NCBI RefSeq assembly: GCF_014287875.1
Contig: NZ_JACOPN010000010.1
Coordinates: 1-64,000, forward strand
Reading direction: 5' to 3'
Length of the DNA stretch: 64,000 bases
Source: Flintibacter faecis
GTDB lineage: Bacteria; Bacillota; Clostridia; Oscillospirales; Oscillospiraceae
The position numbers and the translations under genes are program-made. The notes under the pieces were generated by a model. That model did not search any database, was not told the DNA's origin, and saw only the letters and a program-made list of their open reading frames with translations. Each line of letters starts with the position of its first letter. Position 1 is the first letter of the stretch. Shown here piece after piece: positions 9,115 through 17,807 of this stretch.

Positions 9115-9173
9115 TATGACGGAGATTGTAGAACAGAAAATTGTATCAGGTTGCAAAAATCCTTTCCGAACTT

Positions 9174-9217
9174 TTTACATAGCAGTCATGCACTACGGTG
9201 TGTGGCTGCTTATTTTT
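9174..9217 (+). terminator. TTTACATAG joined to a hairpin and T run upstream of topB
   Basis: TTTTTACATAGCAG leads into a stem AGCAGTCA...TGTGGCTGCT with a TACG loop, then TATTTTTTT. Here the TACATAG precedes the stem instead of following it. The topB ribosome binding site follows immediately. Confidence 0.5.
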
Positions 9218-9238
9218 TTGTGAAAGGAGCAGATGCAA

Positions 9239-10690
9239 ATGAAATTAGTTTTGGCTGAAAAGCCTTCGGTTGCACAGAGTATTGCCAAAGTGTTAGGTGC
9301 TGCCAAGCGTGAGGATGGCTACTTAGAGGGAAACGGATATGTGGTCAGCTGGTGTGTAGGGCATTTGGTGGAGCTGGCACAGCCGGAAGTCTATGATGCG
9401 AAGTACAGCAAATGGGCTTATGCAGACCTTCCTATCTTCCCGATGGACTGGCAGTATGAGGTTTCTGCCGGTACGAAAAAACAGTTTGGGATTCTGAAAA
9501 AGCTCATGGCCAGAGAAGATGTTGCGAGTCTTGTGTGTGCAACAGATGCCGGTCGTGAGGGCGAGCTGATCTTTCGGTTGGTGTACCACAAAGCCGGGTG
9601 CAGAAAGCCGTTTGAGCGGCTTTGGATTTCCTCGATGGAAGATGTAGCAATCAAGGAGGGCTTTGAAAATCTCAGGTCTGGAACGGAATATGATGCTTTG
9701 TATGAAGCAGCACTGTGTCGAGAACGAGCCGACTGGATTGTTGGTATTAACGCTACTCGACTTTTTTCGACCCTTTACGGGCAGACCCTGAATGTTGGTC
9801 GTGTTATGACCCCTACCCTTGCTATGGCTGTTATGCGAGAAGCTGCCATTTCCGCATTCAAGCCTGAACTGTTCTACACAGTTCAGATTGGATTGGATGG
9901 TTTTACGGCTGCAAGCGAACGCTTCAAAACCAAGGCAGCAGCCGAAGCTGTCAAACAAAGCTGTTCGGTGGCAATCGTTCAGAAAGCTGAATGTAAGGAG
10001 AAAACAGAAAAGCCGCCTGCGCTCTATGACCTGACCAGTTTACAGAGAGAAGCCAACCGTGTGCTTGGCTACACGGCACAGCAGACCTTGGACTACACGC
10101 AGAACCTCTATGAAAAGAAACTGGTCACTTATCCCCGTACCGACAGCAGGTTTCTGACGGAAGATATGGCACATAGCCTGACCGACCTCGTAAAGCTGGC
10201 TTTCCACACATTCCCCGTGGAGGATGTGGATAACATACCAGTTCATGCAGAGCAGGTTGTGAATAACAAAAAGGTCACAGATCACCATGCCATCATTCCG
10301 ACCAGAGAATTGCAGAAATGCAATCTGAGCGAACTTCCCAAGGGTGAACTTGCAATTTTGCAACTGATCTCGAATCGGTTGTGCGTAGCTGTTGGCGATC
10401 CGCACCGATACGCAGAGACAGTTATTGAGCTGGACTGTGGCGGTACCGTGTTTTCCACCAAAGGCAAAACTGTTGTGCAGGATGGATGGAAAGCTCTGGT
10501 TCAGAAAAATGATTCGACAAAATCCGACGAAAACGTGCAGACACTCCCTTCTGTTTCCGTTGGTGACGAAATGACCGTCAGCGGCACGGAAATCAAGGAA
10601 GGGAAAACATCTCCCCCTAAACACTTTACCGATGTGATATTTTGTGAGCGTAAGGAGTGGATAGGAATTGAAGAAAGGAGTTCAGCATGA
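9239..10690 (+). pseudogene. topB: topB (type IA topoisomerase III), 5' part, disrupted by the 10631-19586 element
   Basis: The first about 464 codons encode a type IA topoisomerase: TOPRIM domain with EKPSVAQSIA and DAGREGELIFR, and the active-site Tyr in TYPRTDSR (residue 298). The reading frame leaves topB at 10631 within SPPKHFT and runs through 19 codons of foreign sequence to a TGA that overlaps the recombinase ATG. The missing 3' part is at 19587-20268. Joining 10632 to 19587 restores the frame and gives 691 residues, against 698 for the intact ICE2 topB. The zinc-ribbon C-terminus is absent from this fragment, so it may be inactive or altered. Start: ATG 9239, nine bases after AAGGAG; ATG 9233 is possible. 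Confidence 0.9.
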
Positions 10691-12609
10691 GAAGAAAAAA
10701 AGATAGAAGCAATGGCATTACTGCTTTGTATGAAAGACTGTCTCGTGATGATGATAATGCTGGAGAGAGTAACAGTATAGTTCATCAAAAGCAAATGCTT
10801 GAAGATTATGCTATGAAACATGGTTTTACGAATCTTGTTCATTTTACCGATGATGGTTGGAGTGGAGCGACTTTTGACAGACCTTCATGGAACAGACTTG
10901 TTGAAGGTGTTAAAAACGGAGAAATCACTGCCTGTATCTGCAAAGATATGTCCAGAATCGGCAGAGATCATCTGCAAGTAGGTTTTTTCACTGACATTCT
11001 GTTTAGAGAAAAGGAAGTTCGATTTATAGCAATCAATAATGGTATTGACAGTGACCGTCAAGAAACCAGTGAGTTTGCCCCTTTTCTGAATATCATGAAT
11101 GAGTGGTTTGTCAGGGACACAAGTAAGAAAATTAAAGCTGTACTGAAATCCAGAGGTTCTTCCGGCAACGCTCATACAAGTAATATCCCACCATACGGCT
11201 ATTTGAAAGACCCCGAAAACCCCGACCATTGGATTATTGATGAAGAAGCTGCTGAAGTAGTCCGCAGAATTTATCGCATGACTATTGAGGGAAAAGGACC
11301 TTATCAGATAGCAAGAGAACTTTCAGAAGAAAAAATTGAAAGACCATCTTATTATCTTGGCAAAAAGGGACTTGGAAATCATGCAAGCAACTATGACAAA
11401 GAAAATCCGTATATGTGGCGAGGAAATCAGGTTACTACTCTGATTGCCCGACCAGAGTATATCGGAAAGACTGTCAATTTCAGGACATTCAAAAATTCCT
11501 ATAAGGACAAAAAGACGAAAAGGGCAGATAAGGAAGATTGGGTGGTTTTTGATGATACACAAGAGCCTATTGTCGATGAAGAAACATGGCTGCTTGCTCA
11601 AAAGTTAAGACAGAATGTAAGAAAAGCAGATCCTATGGGCGAGCCTAATGTTCTGACCGGAAAGATTTACTGTGCTGATTGTGGTGCGCCGATGTATAAT
11701 CACAGGCAGCGGAAAGGGCGAGAAAGAATATACTATACTGCCAAAGGCGAAAAAAGGACAAGTTATTCCAATCCGGCAGATTGTTATGAATGTTCCACAT
11801 ATAATCTTGCTTATCAGAAGTATGACCGACATTGTACTTGCCACCATATTTCAACAAAAGCACTTAAAAGCATCATTCTGAAAACCATACAGGAGACTTG
11901 CCATTATGTTTCTTTGAATGAGCGGGAGTTTGTTTATTCTCTGCAAGAAGAATCGGCGATGAAAGATATTGCTGTTTCTGAAACTGTAAAAAACCGCATT
12001 GAAAGAAATCAGAAGCGAGTTCACGAACTGGATATGCTTATCAGGAAAATCTATGAAGATAATGTGATTGGAAGATTGCCGGACAGACTTTTTCAGAGTA
12101 TGCTTACTGATTATGAAAATGAGCAGAACGAGCTGAACAAGATTATTGAGACTGACACCGCTGATATGCAACGGATTATAGGCGGTCAAAATAATGTGGA
12201 GCGTTTTCTAAAGCTGGTTAAAAAGTATGAGAACATTACAGAACTTACTCCTGCCATGATAAATGAATTTATCGACAAAATACTGGTTCACGAGCCACAA
12301 GGAAAAGGTGCAGACCGCACCACAGAGGTGGAGATATATCTTAACTATGTCGGGCAATTTCAAGTACCTGTGGAGCAGCATGAACCAACCGAGGAAGAAA
12401 GGATTGCTGCTGAAAAAGAGGCGGAACGACTTCGCAGAAAACGAGAATCCAATCGTAAGTATATGAAAAAGATTCGTGAGAAATCAAAAGAATTTGCGGA
12501 GCATGAGCGTATAGCAGAAGAAAAAAGCTCTGATAGCAATGTGTGTGTTGAACAGAACGCCACAAGCAAATCAAATCGGCAAAAAGTGAAAGGAGAAAAA
12601 ATAGCATGA
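10687..12609 (+). CDS. large serine recombinase of the topB-inserted element
   Basis: A complete 640-residue recombinase that would catalyse excision and integration at GA cores. The resolvase domain has the catalytic Ser19 in YERLSRDDD, with CICKDMSRIGRD near 78-90. The Recombinase domain (about 165-320), a zinc ribbon with IYCADCG, CYECS and HCTCHH (about 325-390), a coiled coil (about 435-480), a DUF4368-like C-terminus (EFIDKILVHE) and a charged tail follow. Its ATG overlaps the stop of the truncated topB frame (ATGA), and GAAAGGAG precedes it, so it may be read from the ICE1 topB transcript. It ends four bases into tnpV. Confidence 0.95.
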   Translation: MRRKKDRSNGITALYERLSRDDDNAGESNSIVHQKQMLEDYAMKHGFTNLVHFTDDGWSGATFDRPSWNRLVEGVKNGEITACICKDMSRIGRDHLQVGFFTDILFREKEVRFIAINNGIDSDRQETSEFAPFLNIMNEWFVRDTSKKIKAVLKSRGSSGNAHTSNIPPYGYLKDPENPDHWIIDEEAAEVVRRIYRMTIEGKGPYQIARELSEEKIERPSYYLGKKGLGNHASNYDKENPYMWRGNQVTTLIARPEYIGKTVNFRTFKNSYKDKKTKRADKEDWVVFDDTQEPIVDEETWLLAQKLRQNVRKADPMGEPNVLTGKIYCADCGAPMYNHRQRKGRERIYYTAKGEKRTSYSNPADCYECSTYNLAYQKYDRHCTCHHISTKALKSIILKTIQETCHYVSLNEREFVYSLQEESAMKDIAVSETVKNRIERNQKRVHELDMLIRKIYEDNVIGRLPDRLFQSMLTDYENEQNELNKIIETDTADMQRIIGGQNNVERFLKLVKKYENITELTPAMINEFIDKILVHEPQGKGADRTTEVEIYLNYVGQFQVPVEQHEPTEEERIAAEKEAERLRRKRESNRKYMKKIREKSKEFAEHERIAEEKSSDSNVCVEQNATSKSNRQKVKGEKIA

Positions 12610-12989
12610 CAGAATTGAAACTACGAATCCATGACGAAAGCAACGGTCTGGACTATGTTCTTGTGGGTGATTACTATGTGCCGGACTTGAAGCTACCGGA
12701 GGAACACCGCCCTATCGGTATGTGGGGCAGACTGCACAGGACATATTTGGAGCAGTACCGCCCTGCAAGGTTCTCTGCCCTCTGTTTATCCGGCGAACTG
12801 CATACTTACCTTGCTGATCTGAACGAACAGGCAACGGAAAGGTGCAGCCTTATCATTGAGCAGATGAAACAAGCCGAGGGCGTGACCGAAACCATGAAAG
12901 CAGACAATCAGATGTTGTGGGTACAGTCCATGAACTCTATCCGTAACCGAGCCGAAGAAATCATCAGACAGGAAATGATTTACTGCTGA
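12606..12989 (+). CDS. TnpV family transposon protein
   Basis: A 127-residue protein with the TnpV signature GDYYVPDL, PIGMWGRLHRTYLEQ and the C-terminal helix MLWVQSMNSIRNRAEEII. TnpV is a conserved companion of TnpX-type recombinases in Tn4451-like elements, and its molecular role is not established. It overlaps the recombinase stop by four bases, so the two are translationally coupled. A second TnpV homologue is encoded in an alternative frame inside the ICE1 SNF2 protein gene at 22720-23067. Confidence 0.88.
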   Translation: MTELKLRIHDESNGLDYVLVGDYYVPDLKLPEEHRPIGMWGRLHRTYLEQYRPARFSALCLSGELHTYLADLNEQATERCSLIIEQMKQAEGVTETMKADNQMLWVQSMNSIRNRAEEIIRQEMIYC

Positions 12990-13026
12990 TTTTATCAAGT
13001 CCAAAACCAACAAATTTGTATCGTAA

Positions 13027-13068
13027 ACGAAGCGACAGGTATTTCCTTATGAAGTGTCTGTCGCTTTT
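13027..13068 (+). terminator. hairpin terminator after tnpV
   Basis: AGCGACAG pairs with CTGTCGCT across an 18-base loop, followed by TTTTCATTT. It ends the recombinase-tnpV transcript. Confidence 0.65.
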
Positions 13069-13098
13069 CATTTATCAAACTTTAAGGAGGAAAACACA

Positions 13099-13347
13099 AT
13101 GAAGATGAACCGGAATGAAATGGAAGCCCTTTATGCCTTTGGCTGTCCGAACCTGAAAGCAACTGTCGAGCGTTTGCGTATGGTAGCTGCCCTTGCACCC
13201 GATCCAGTGGCGAAGAAGCTGTTTTATATGCTTTCCGTCAAGCTGAGTGCTGAGGGTGTTGAAAGGTGGTATCGCTGCTTTTACTGCAAGCTGCGTGTGT
13301 TGAAAAACCATAGGGAGGGCTGCTATGACGAGACTGACGAAGATTGA
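13099..13347 (+). CDS. small conserved element protein, function unknown
   Basis: An 82-residue protein starting MKMNRNEMEALYAFGCPN, with a helical centre (TVERLRMVAALAPDP) and a C-terminal Cys-containing segment CFYCKLR. I do not recognise a named domain. The ATG at 13099 has AAGGAGG nine bases upstream, better than the upstream in-frame ATG at 13054. The 3' end overlaps the next gene by 23 bases, suggesting a two-gene operon carried by Tn4451-like elements. Confidence 0.7.
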   Translation: MKMNRNEMEALYAFGCPNLKATVERLRMVAALAPDPVAKKLFYMLSVKLSAEGVERWYRCFYCKLRVLKNHREGCYDETDED

Positions 13348-13633
13348 GAAAGAAACAATCGTTCTCTTTAATGAGGGCGAGGACAAGGCAAATATCTACA
13401 CCCACAACGCCGGATTGAAAAAGAGGTTGGCTGCTTTTGCTAAGAAGTACCCTGACCTTTGCCGACTGGAAAAATCCAATGTTCAAGGCGGTGTTTCTTA
13501 TGAGCTGGCAAAGTCCCGTCTGTCTATCCGTTTCCTGCCGCCTTACAGTGAGGAACGCAGACAGAAAGCCAGTGAATATGCGAAAAAGCATGGGCTGAAC
13601 AGCCAGCAGGGATACTGTGATAATCAGGGCTGA
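13325..13633 (+). CDS. small conserved element protein (YSEERR type), function unknown
   Basis: A 102-residue basic protein with the segments LFNEGEDKANIYTHNAGLKKRL, ALFAKKYPDLC-like helix, and SIRFLPPYSEERRQKASEY. Similar small proteins occur in clostridial mobile elements and phages, but I cannot assign a function. The ATG at 13325 lies inside the end of the preceding gene with AGGGAGG upstream. The gene is followed by about 45 bases and then repeat R1, which begins the cassette region. Confidence 0.7.
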   Translation: MTRLTKIEKETIVLFNEGEDKANIYTHNAGLKKRLAAFAKKYPDLCRLEKSNVQGGVSYELAKSRLSIRFLPPYSEERRQKASEYAKKHGLNSQQGYCDNQG

Positions 13634-13680
13634 TATGCGGTTAAAATGTCAGGTGCAAACCTGATGTTTTGACCGTTGCC

Positions 13681-13737
13681 TATCGCCTGTGAGGAAAGTA
13701 TCGGAGACTATAAATTTTACGGAAATGTGCGTTACAA
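13681..13737 (+). repeat. cassette 5' repeat R1
   Basis: A 57-base segment beginning TATCGCCTGTGAGGAAAG and ending GAAATGTGCGTTAC. It is repeated with about six differences at 14587-14643. Each copy lies upstream of one cassette gene. Confidence 0.8.
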
Positions 13738-13880
13738 GGTTTGAACAGGAACTCTGTACACAAAATTTTTTCTTCCATTCTTTAAGTTGATGAAGTATAA
13801 TGAGATATGAAAAATTGAGGTTTTTAATACTCGATTTCAAACAATCATTTTTATATAGCTGGAACTATGGAGGGCAAAAA

Positions 13881-14450
13881 ATGAATGATTTTTTACGAAT
13901 GTGTTTGAATATAATTACACAAATAGGCCCCTATTTAGTTGTACTTCTTCTTTTGAAATATCTTGTAAATCTTCAACAAAAGAGAGCTAAAGAACGAGAG
14001 GAAGAACAGAAAAAGGGAATAATTAGAACGCATTATACAATAAAAACAGAGAAATTCCTTGTCGTGGCATTTATCGTAGGTACAATATTTTTTGCTTGTT
14101 GTACGGCTATGAGTCTTAGGGAAAAAGAAGATATGTTTGTCATTTGTATATTTGGAATATTTTTTTTAGTAGGCATAAGCGGAATAGTCAATATGGTAAT
14201 GTGGAAACTGGAAGTGAACGGAGATGAAATCACATGGCGGTCAACTTTTGGAAAAAAGAGAACTTTTCGTTTTGGGGATATTACCTACTGCGAGAGAAAA
14301 AAAGGTTCTGTGCGTGTATATGTAAATGGGGAAAAGCTATTTACCATTGATAGTAATATCGATAAAGAAGAATTTATGGAAGATATAGAGAGAAGAAGAA
14401 TCCCTGTAAAATCTTACTGGACAAATCAGCATAAGAAGAATCGTAAATGA
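13881..14450 (+). CDS. cassette gene 1, membrane protein with PH-like C-terminus (DUF6560-like)
   Basis: A 189-residue protein. One hydrophobic segment lies near residues 15-28, a charged linker follows, two more segments lie near 53-72 and 78-98, and a soluble C-terminal beta-rich domain contains MWKLEVNGDEITWRSTFGKKR and ITYCERKKGSVRVYVNGE, resembling bacterial PH-like/DUF6560 domains. GGAGGG lies six bases before the ATG at 13881; the frame upstream to 13800 is unlikely to be coding. It is AT-rich compared with the neighbouring transfer genes and is bracketed by repeats R1 and E1, suggesting a captured cassette. Function unknown. Confidence 0.7.
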   Translation: MNDFLRMCLNIITQIGPYLVVLLLLKYLVNLQQKRAKEREEEQKKGIIRTHYTIKTEKFLVVAFIVGTIFFACCTAMSLREKEDMFVICIFGIFFLVGISGIVNMVMWKLEVNGDEITWRSTFGKKRTFRFGDITYCERKKGSVRVYVNGEKLFTIDSNIDKEEFMEDIERRRIPVKSYWTNQHKKNRK

Positions 14451-14478
14451 CATAGATTTTATAACAGTACGATGTTAG

Positions 14479-14556
14479 ACAACTGAATATGACCGTCAAA
14501 GTCGGATGAAGAAACCGATGTATTGAGCGTAAAGCGATCATGCGTCGGTTTTTCTT
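14479..14556 (+). terminator. cassette 3' repeat and terminator E1
   Basis: The segment starts ACAACTGAATATGACCGTC. Within it AAACCGATG pairs with CGTCGGTTT across a loop, followed by TTCTTATTT. A nearly identical copy closes the second cassette at 15510-15586. Confidence 0.75.
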
Positions 14557-14586
14557 ATTTCATGAGCTGACAGAATTCCGACTGTA

Positions 14587-14643
14587 TATCGCCTGTGAGG
14601 AAAGTATCGGAGACTATGGATTTTGCGGAAATGTGCGTTATAG
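14587..14643 (+). repeat. cassette 5' repeat R2
   Basis: Second copy of the 57-base R1 segment, with differences at TATGGATTTTGCGG and GCGTTATAGG. It precedes the promoter of cassette gene 2. Confidence 0.8.
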
Positions 14644-14674
14644 GTAAGTAAAAAACTACTTGATAGAGCGTGAA

Positions 14675-14703
14675 TTGAATTGTTCATATCGGTATGATAT
14701 AAT
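14675..14703 (+). promoter_or_regulatory. sigma-A promoter of cassette gene 2
   Basis: TTGAAT at 14675-14680, a 17-base spacer and TATAAT at 14698-14703, 33 bases before the ATG at 14737. Cassette gene 1 has a weaker equivalent with TATAAT at about 13796. Confidence 0.75.
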
Positions 14704-14736
14704 TTACTGAAATGAAGCAAGAAGGTGGACTTTTGT

Positions 14737-15486
14737 ATGAAAAAATTTTTGAAAATATTGCTAATCATTGTAGGAATAGTTTTTTTGATTTTTGCAGCGC
14801 TGATATGTATTGGACTGTTTGTTGATTATGATGACCATATTGAAAATGGTCGTTATACTTATGTTCCGGAAGATGACAATAAAGACAATGCATATGTCGA
14901 ATTCAATTTGAGTGATTACGATAAAAAGGATTCTGAACTCATATATTATAGTTCTGTCGAAGAAGCTATTTTGAATTCTCCTTTGAATGCTGAAAATGAA
15001 GAATTTTCTGTTCCAGAAGATTTTCTTAATCATGTTGATGAAATATTGCATATATGGAATGGCAAACAGTATGATACTATTTTCTATCGGGCAGGAAGTG
15101 ATAACGATCCCGTTCAAGGTTTTGTGATTGCACGCTGCAAAAAAAAGATAGAAAATGAAAGTACACAATATGCGTTTGTAAATGCTACACCAGCTACCAC
15201 TACACCAGATACCACTTATGGGGGAGACTTCAAAAAATTTATCCATTTATCTTTAACAATAAGTGATATTCAACAAGACTTAAATCCAAATTATCCGGAT
15301 ACCAGATTCGTTTTTGGCTATGCACATGATAAAGAAATTTACTCATTAGAAGTAGAAGGTCAAAAGCCAGATGGGATTATAGAATATGAAGAATATGGTA
15401 GAACGATGTATATGTGGTATTATAACGATTTGAAAAGCAATAAAAGAGGCGATTGTCTGAGCTACTCAGTAGATGTGCCAGAGTAA
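14737..15486 (+). CDS. cassette gene 2, secreted/membrane-anchored protein, function unknown
   Basis: A 249-residue protein with a lysine-rich N-terminus and one membrane segment (FLKILLIIVGIVFLIFAALI, about 4-28). The rest is an acidic extracellular domain with aromatic-rich C-terminal strands. No domain is recognised. The ATG at 14737 follows GAAGGTGG. The gene is AT-rich, has its own promoter, and is bracketed by repeats R2 and E2. It is probably an accessory cassette rather than a core mobilization gene. Confidence 0.65.
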   Translation: MKKFLKILLIIVGIVFLIFAALICIGLFVDYDDHIENGRYTYVPEDDNKDNAYVEFNLSDYDKKDSELIYYSSVEEAILNSPLNAENEEFSVPEDFLNHVDEILHIWNGKQYDTIFYRAGSDNDPVQGFVIARCKKKIENESTQYAFVNATPATTTPDTTYGGDFKKFIHLSLTISDIQQDLNPNYPDTRFVFGYAHDKEIYSLEVEGQKPDGIIEYEEYGRTMYMWYYNDLKSNKRGDCLSYSVDVPE

Positions 15487-15509
15487 TTTTTCAAATTGGC
15501 TAATCTGCC

Positions 15510-15586
15510 ACAACTGAATATGACCGTCAAGGTCAGATGAAGAAACCGATGTATTGAGCGTAAAGCGATCATGCGTCGGTTTTTCT
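15510..15586 (+). terminator. cassette 3' repeat and terminator E2
   Basis: A nearly identical copy of E1. The stem AAACCGATG/CGTCGGTTT is followed by TTCTTTTTG. Confidence 0.75.
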
Positions 15587-15639
15587 TTTTGCAAAATAGT
15601 CCGGTGGACTGTTTTGTAAAACCGAAGGAACTGACAGAG

Positions 15640-15800
15640 CTTGGGATGGGGTGAAGTCAGTTTGTTCGGGCGGGAGTACAGAGGGTGCAACCCTTTGTGC
15701 ATGGGTACAGGGAATGCAATACCCCTGTGCAGGTCAAGGGCGGCAGCCTTGCCCAGTTAAGTGGCGCTTCGCCACTTAATACTGGGTATTACTTGACGCA
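15640..15800 (+). other. candidate oriT region of the mobilizable element
   Basis: The 387-base gap before the relaxase gene holds paired stem-loops. Two tandem copies of the pattern TACAG-GGG-TGCAA-CCC-TGTGCA lie at about 15676-15718, and a perfect stem AAGTGGCGC/GCGCCACTT-like hairpin with flanking CCAGT/ACTGG lies at about 15756-15786. Mobilizable elements of the Tn4451 type have oriT directly upstream of the relaxase gene, so this is the best candidate. The nick site cannot be assigned from sequence alone. Confidence 0.45.
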
Positions 15801-15873
15801 GAAAGCCGCAAGGAATCAGCTTCGCTGCCCTTCTCCCCTGTCGGGGAAATCAAAAAGAAAAGGAGGAACTCAT

Positions 15874-17106
15874 GTGAAATTAACAAGACACAATGGACGA
15901 GCCGGAAAGAATGGCGTTTATAACCCGAAGCACAATGACCGCAGTTTTGACATTGCCAACAGCGAACACATTGACGAAGAACGAGCCAAACAAAATCTCT
16001 ATTGGGACTGTTACAATGGCTTTCGCAATTTCAAAAATCCCGAAAAGGAAAATGAGCTGTCTGCCACTTTTGAAGATGTGGAACAGCTTTTTTATCGTCA
16101 GCGGTATCATGATTTTGTAACAGGACAGAATGAAAGAAATGTGAAGAACCGACACCCTGAAAGAAATAAGGAAACTGGAGATTTACTCAAAAGCAAAAAG
16201 ACCTGTCCAGAGGAAACGGTCTATCAGATTGGAACGCTTGACAATCATGTTCCGCCGGAATTGCTCATTGAGATCGTCACAGAATTTATGGAAATCGCAA
16301 ATGAGCGTTTCGGCTCTCATGTCCATATCCTGAATTGGGCGCTGCACTTGGATGAAAGCACCCCTCATATTCACGAGCGTCATGTGTTCGACTGTGAAAA
16401 TCAATATGGAGAGATTGCCCCACAACAGGAAAAGGCTTTGGAAGCATTGGGGTTTGAACTGCCGGAACCGGAGAAGCCAGTCGGAAGAAAAAACAACCGC
16501 AAGATGACTTTCGATTCAGCTTGCCGAGTGCTGCTGTTTGATGTGGCGAAAAAGCATGGCTTACAACTGGAAGAAGAACCGGAATATGGTGGTCGTGCAT
16601 ATCTGGAAAAACAGGACTATATTCTTTTCAAGCAAAAGGAGCAACTGGCAGCACAGGAGCAAAAGTTGGAAGAACTCACGATGAAGATTGAAGATGTGGA
16701 AGCTTTGGTGGACGAGGTTGCCGATATTGCCTATGACAAGGCGGTTGAGGTCGTTGCTGATACTGTAAAACTGGAAACGCACAAGGAGGATATTAAGCTG
16801 GTGGAGCAGTCTAAGGCGTGGGTTCTCTCCCCTGAGCGTAAGGCTTCAAAGAAAGAAGTTGAGTATGCAGTGAAACGATTGGATGGCGTGATTGCCAGAA
16901 TCGCAAATGCTATGAAATCAACTATTCAGAAAATCCAAACTACGCTGATGAAACCGGAGGTCAAAAAAGCCGGAACGGAGCAAATCAAGAAGAAAGCCAA
17001 AAGTTCCATTATAGAGCAGTTGAGCCGCAAGAAGAAGGAAATGGCAGAGCGTGAAGTCAGCCGGACAATTCCGGCGAAAAGCAAAAAACAGGATATGGAA
17101 CTTTAA
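15874..17106 (+). CDS. MOBV-type (Pre/Mob) relaxase of the mobilizable element
   Basis: A 410-residue relaxase-like protein. The metal-binding motif HILNWALHLDESTPHIHERHVF (positions about 151-172) matches the HxDExxPHxH pattern of Mob/Pre relaxases, which nick oriT and pilot the strand. The C-terminal half is a long coiled coil. The start is GTG at 15874 with AAGGAGG seven bases upstream; the overlapping ATG at 15872 is followed by TGA. It has no secretion genes of its own and would use the ICE1 or ICE2 channel. The family assignment rests on the motif and the position in a Tn4451-like element. Confidence 0.8.
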   Translation: MKLTRHNGRAGKNGVYNPKHNDRSFDIANSEHIDEERAKQNLYWDCYNGFRNFKNPEKENELSATFEDVEQLFYRQRYHDFVTGQNERNVKNRHPERNKETGDLLKSKKTCPEETVYQIGTLDNHVPPELLIEIVTEFMEIANERFGSHVHILNWALHLDESTPHIHERHVFDCENQYGEIAPQQEKALEALGFELPEPEKPVGRKNNRKMTFDSACRVLLFDVAKKHGLQLEEEPEYGGRAYLEKQDYILFKQKEQLAAQEQKLEELTMKIEDVEALVDEVADIAYDKAVEVVADTVKLETHKEDIKLVEQSKAWVLSPERKASKKEVEYAVKRLDGVIARIANAMKSTIQKIQTTLMKPEVKKAGTEQIKKKAKSSIIEQLSRKKKEMAEREVSRTIPAKSKKQDMEL

Positions 17107-17150
17107 GGCACTTGCTATTTTCGTTTTGAAAATGACAGGTGCTTTTTTCG
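17107..17150 (+). terminator. terminator after the MOBV relaxase gene
   Basis: GGCACTTGCTATTTTC pairs imperfectly with GAAAATGACAGGTGC and is followed by TTTTTTC. Confidence 0.7.
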
Positions 17151-17168
17151 TTTCTGGAAAGGAGTCAC

Positions 17169-17807
17169 ATGAATGTATTTGAAGTTGTAAAAGAAAATGT
17201 TACTGCCCGACAAGCCGCAGAAGCCTATGGCTTGAAAGTGGGTCGCACTGGTATGGCGTGCTGTCCGTTTCACTCGGATAAGTCCCCCAGTATGAAGCTG
17301 GATGAACGCTATTACTGTTTTGGCTGCGGAGCAACTGGAGACGCTGTTGATCTGACAGCGAAGCTATTCGGTATCGGGCTGAGGGAAGCTGCTGTCAAAC
17401 TTGCTGAAGATTTTGGTCTTAACTATGACAGCCGACAAAAGCCCAGTATTCGCCCTCGTATTCGTGAGCCGACACCGGAACAGAAGTATCAAAAAGAAGA
17501 AAATCATTGCTACAAGGTGCTGACGGATTATTTTCATCTTCTTAGAGAATGGGAAAAGAAATACGCTCCTAAACAGCCGGATGAGGAATGGAATCCCCTG
17601 TTTGCAGAAGCACTGTATAAGAAGAACTATATCGAATATCTACTTGATATTCTTCTGTATGGTTCATTGGAGGAACGAAAAGCACTTGTGGCAGAACAGA
17701 GAAAGGAGGTGTTAAAACTTGAACAGCGAATTGCAGAACTGTCAGCAGACAGAACCATGCACAGTAGAAGAAATCCGAAACAGCTTAGAGCAGAGCGAGA
17801 AAGGTAA
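17169..17807 (+). CDS. CHC2 zinc-finger (DNA primase-like) protein
   Basis: A 212-residue protein. Residues about 25-75 form a CHC2-type zinc finger with GMACCPFHSDKSPSMKLDE and YYCFGCGATGDAVD, as in the DNA-binding end of DnaG primases. The polymerase (TOPRIM) domain is absent, and the C-terminal part is helical and charged. It probably recruits or primes replication of the element together with the next gene. The ATG at 17169 is preceded by GAAAGGAG; it overlaps the helicase gene by 89 bases. Confidence 0.85.
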   Translation: MNVFEVVKENVTARQAAEAYGLKVGRTGMACCPFHSDKSPSMKLDERYYCFGCGATGDAVDLTAKLFGIGLREAAVKLAEDFGLNYDSRQKPSIRPRIREPTPEQKYQKEENHCYKVLTDYFHLLREWEKKYAPKQPDEEWNPLFAEALYKKNYIEYLLDILLYGSLEERKALVAEQRKEVLKLEQRIAELSADRTMHSRRNPKQLRAERER

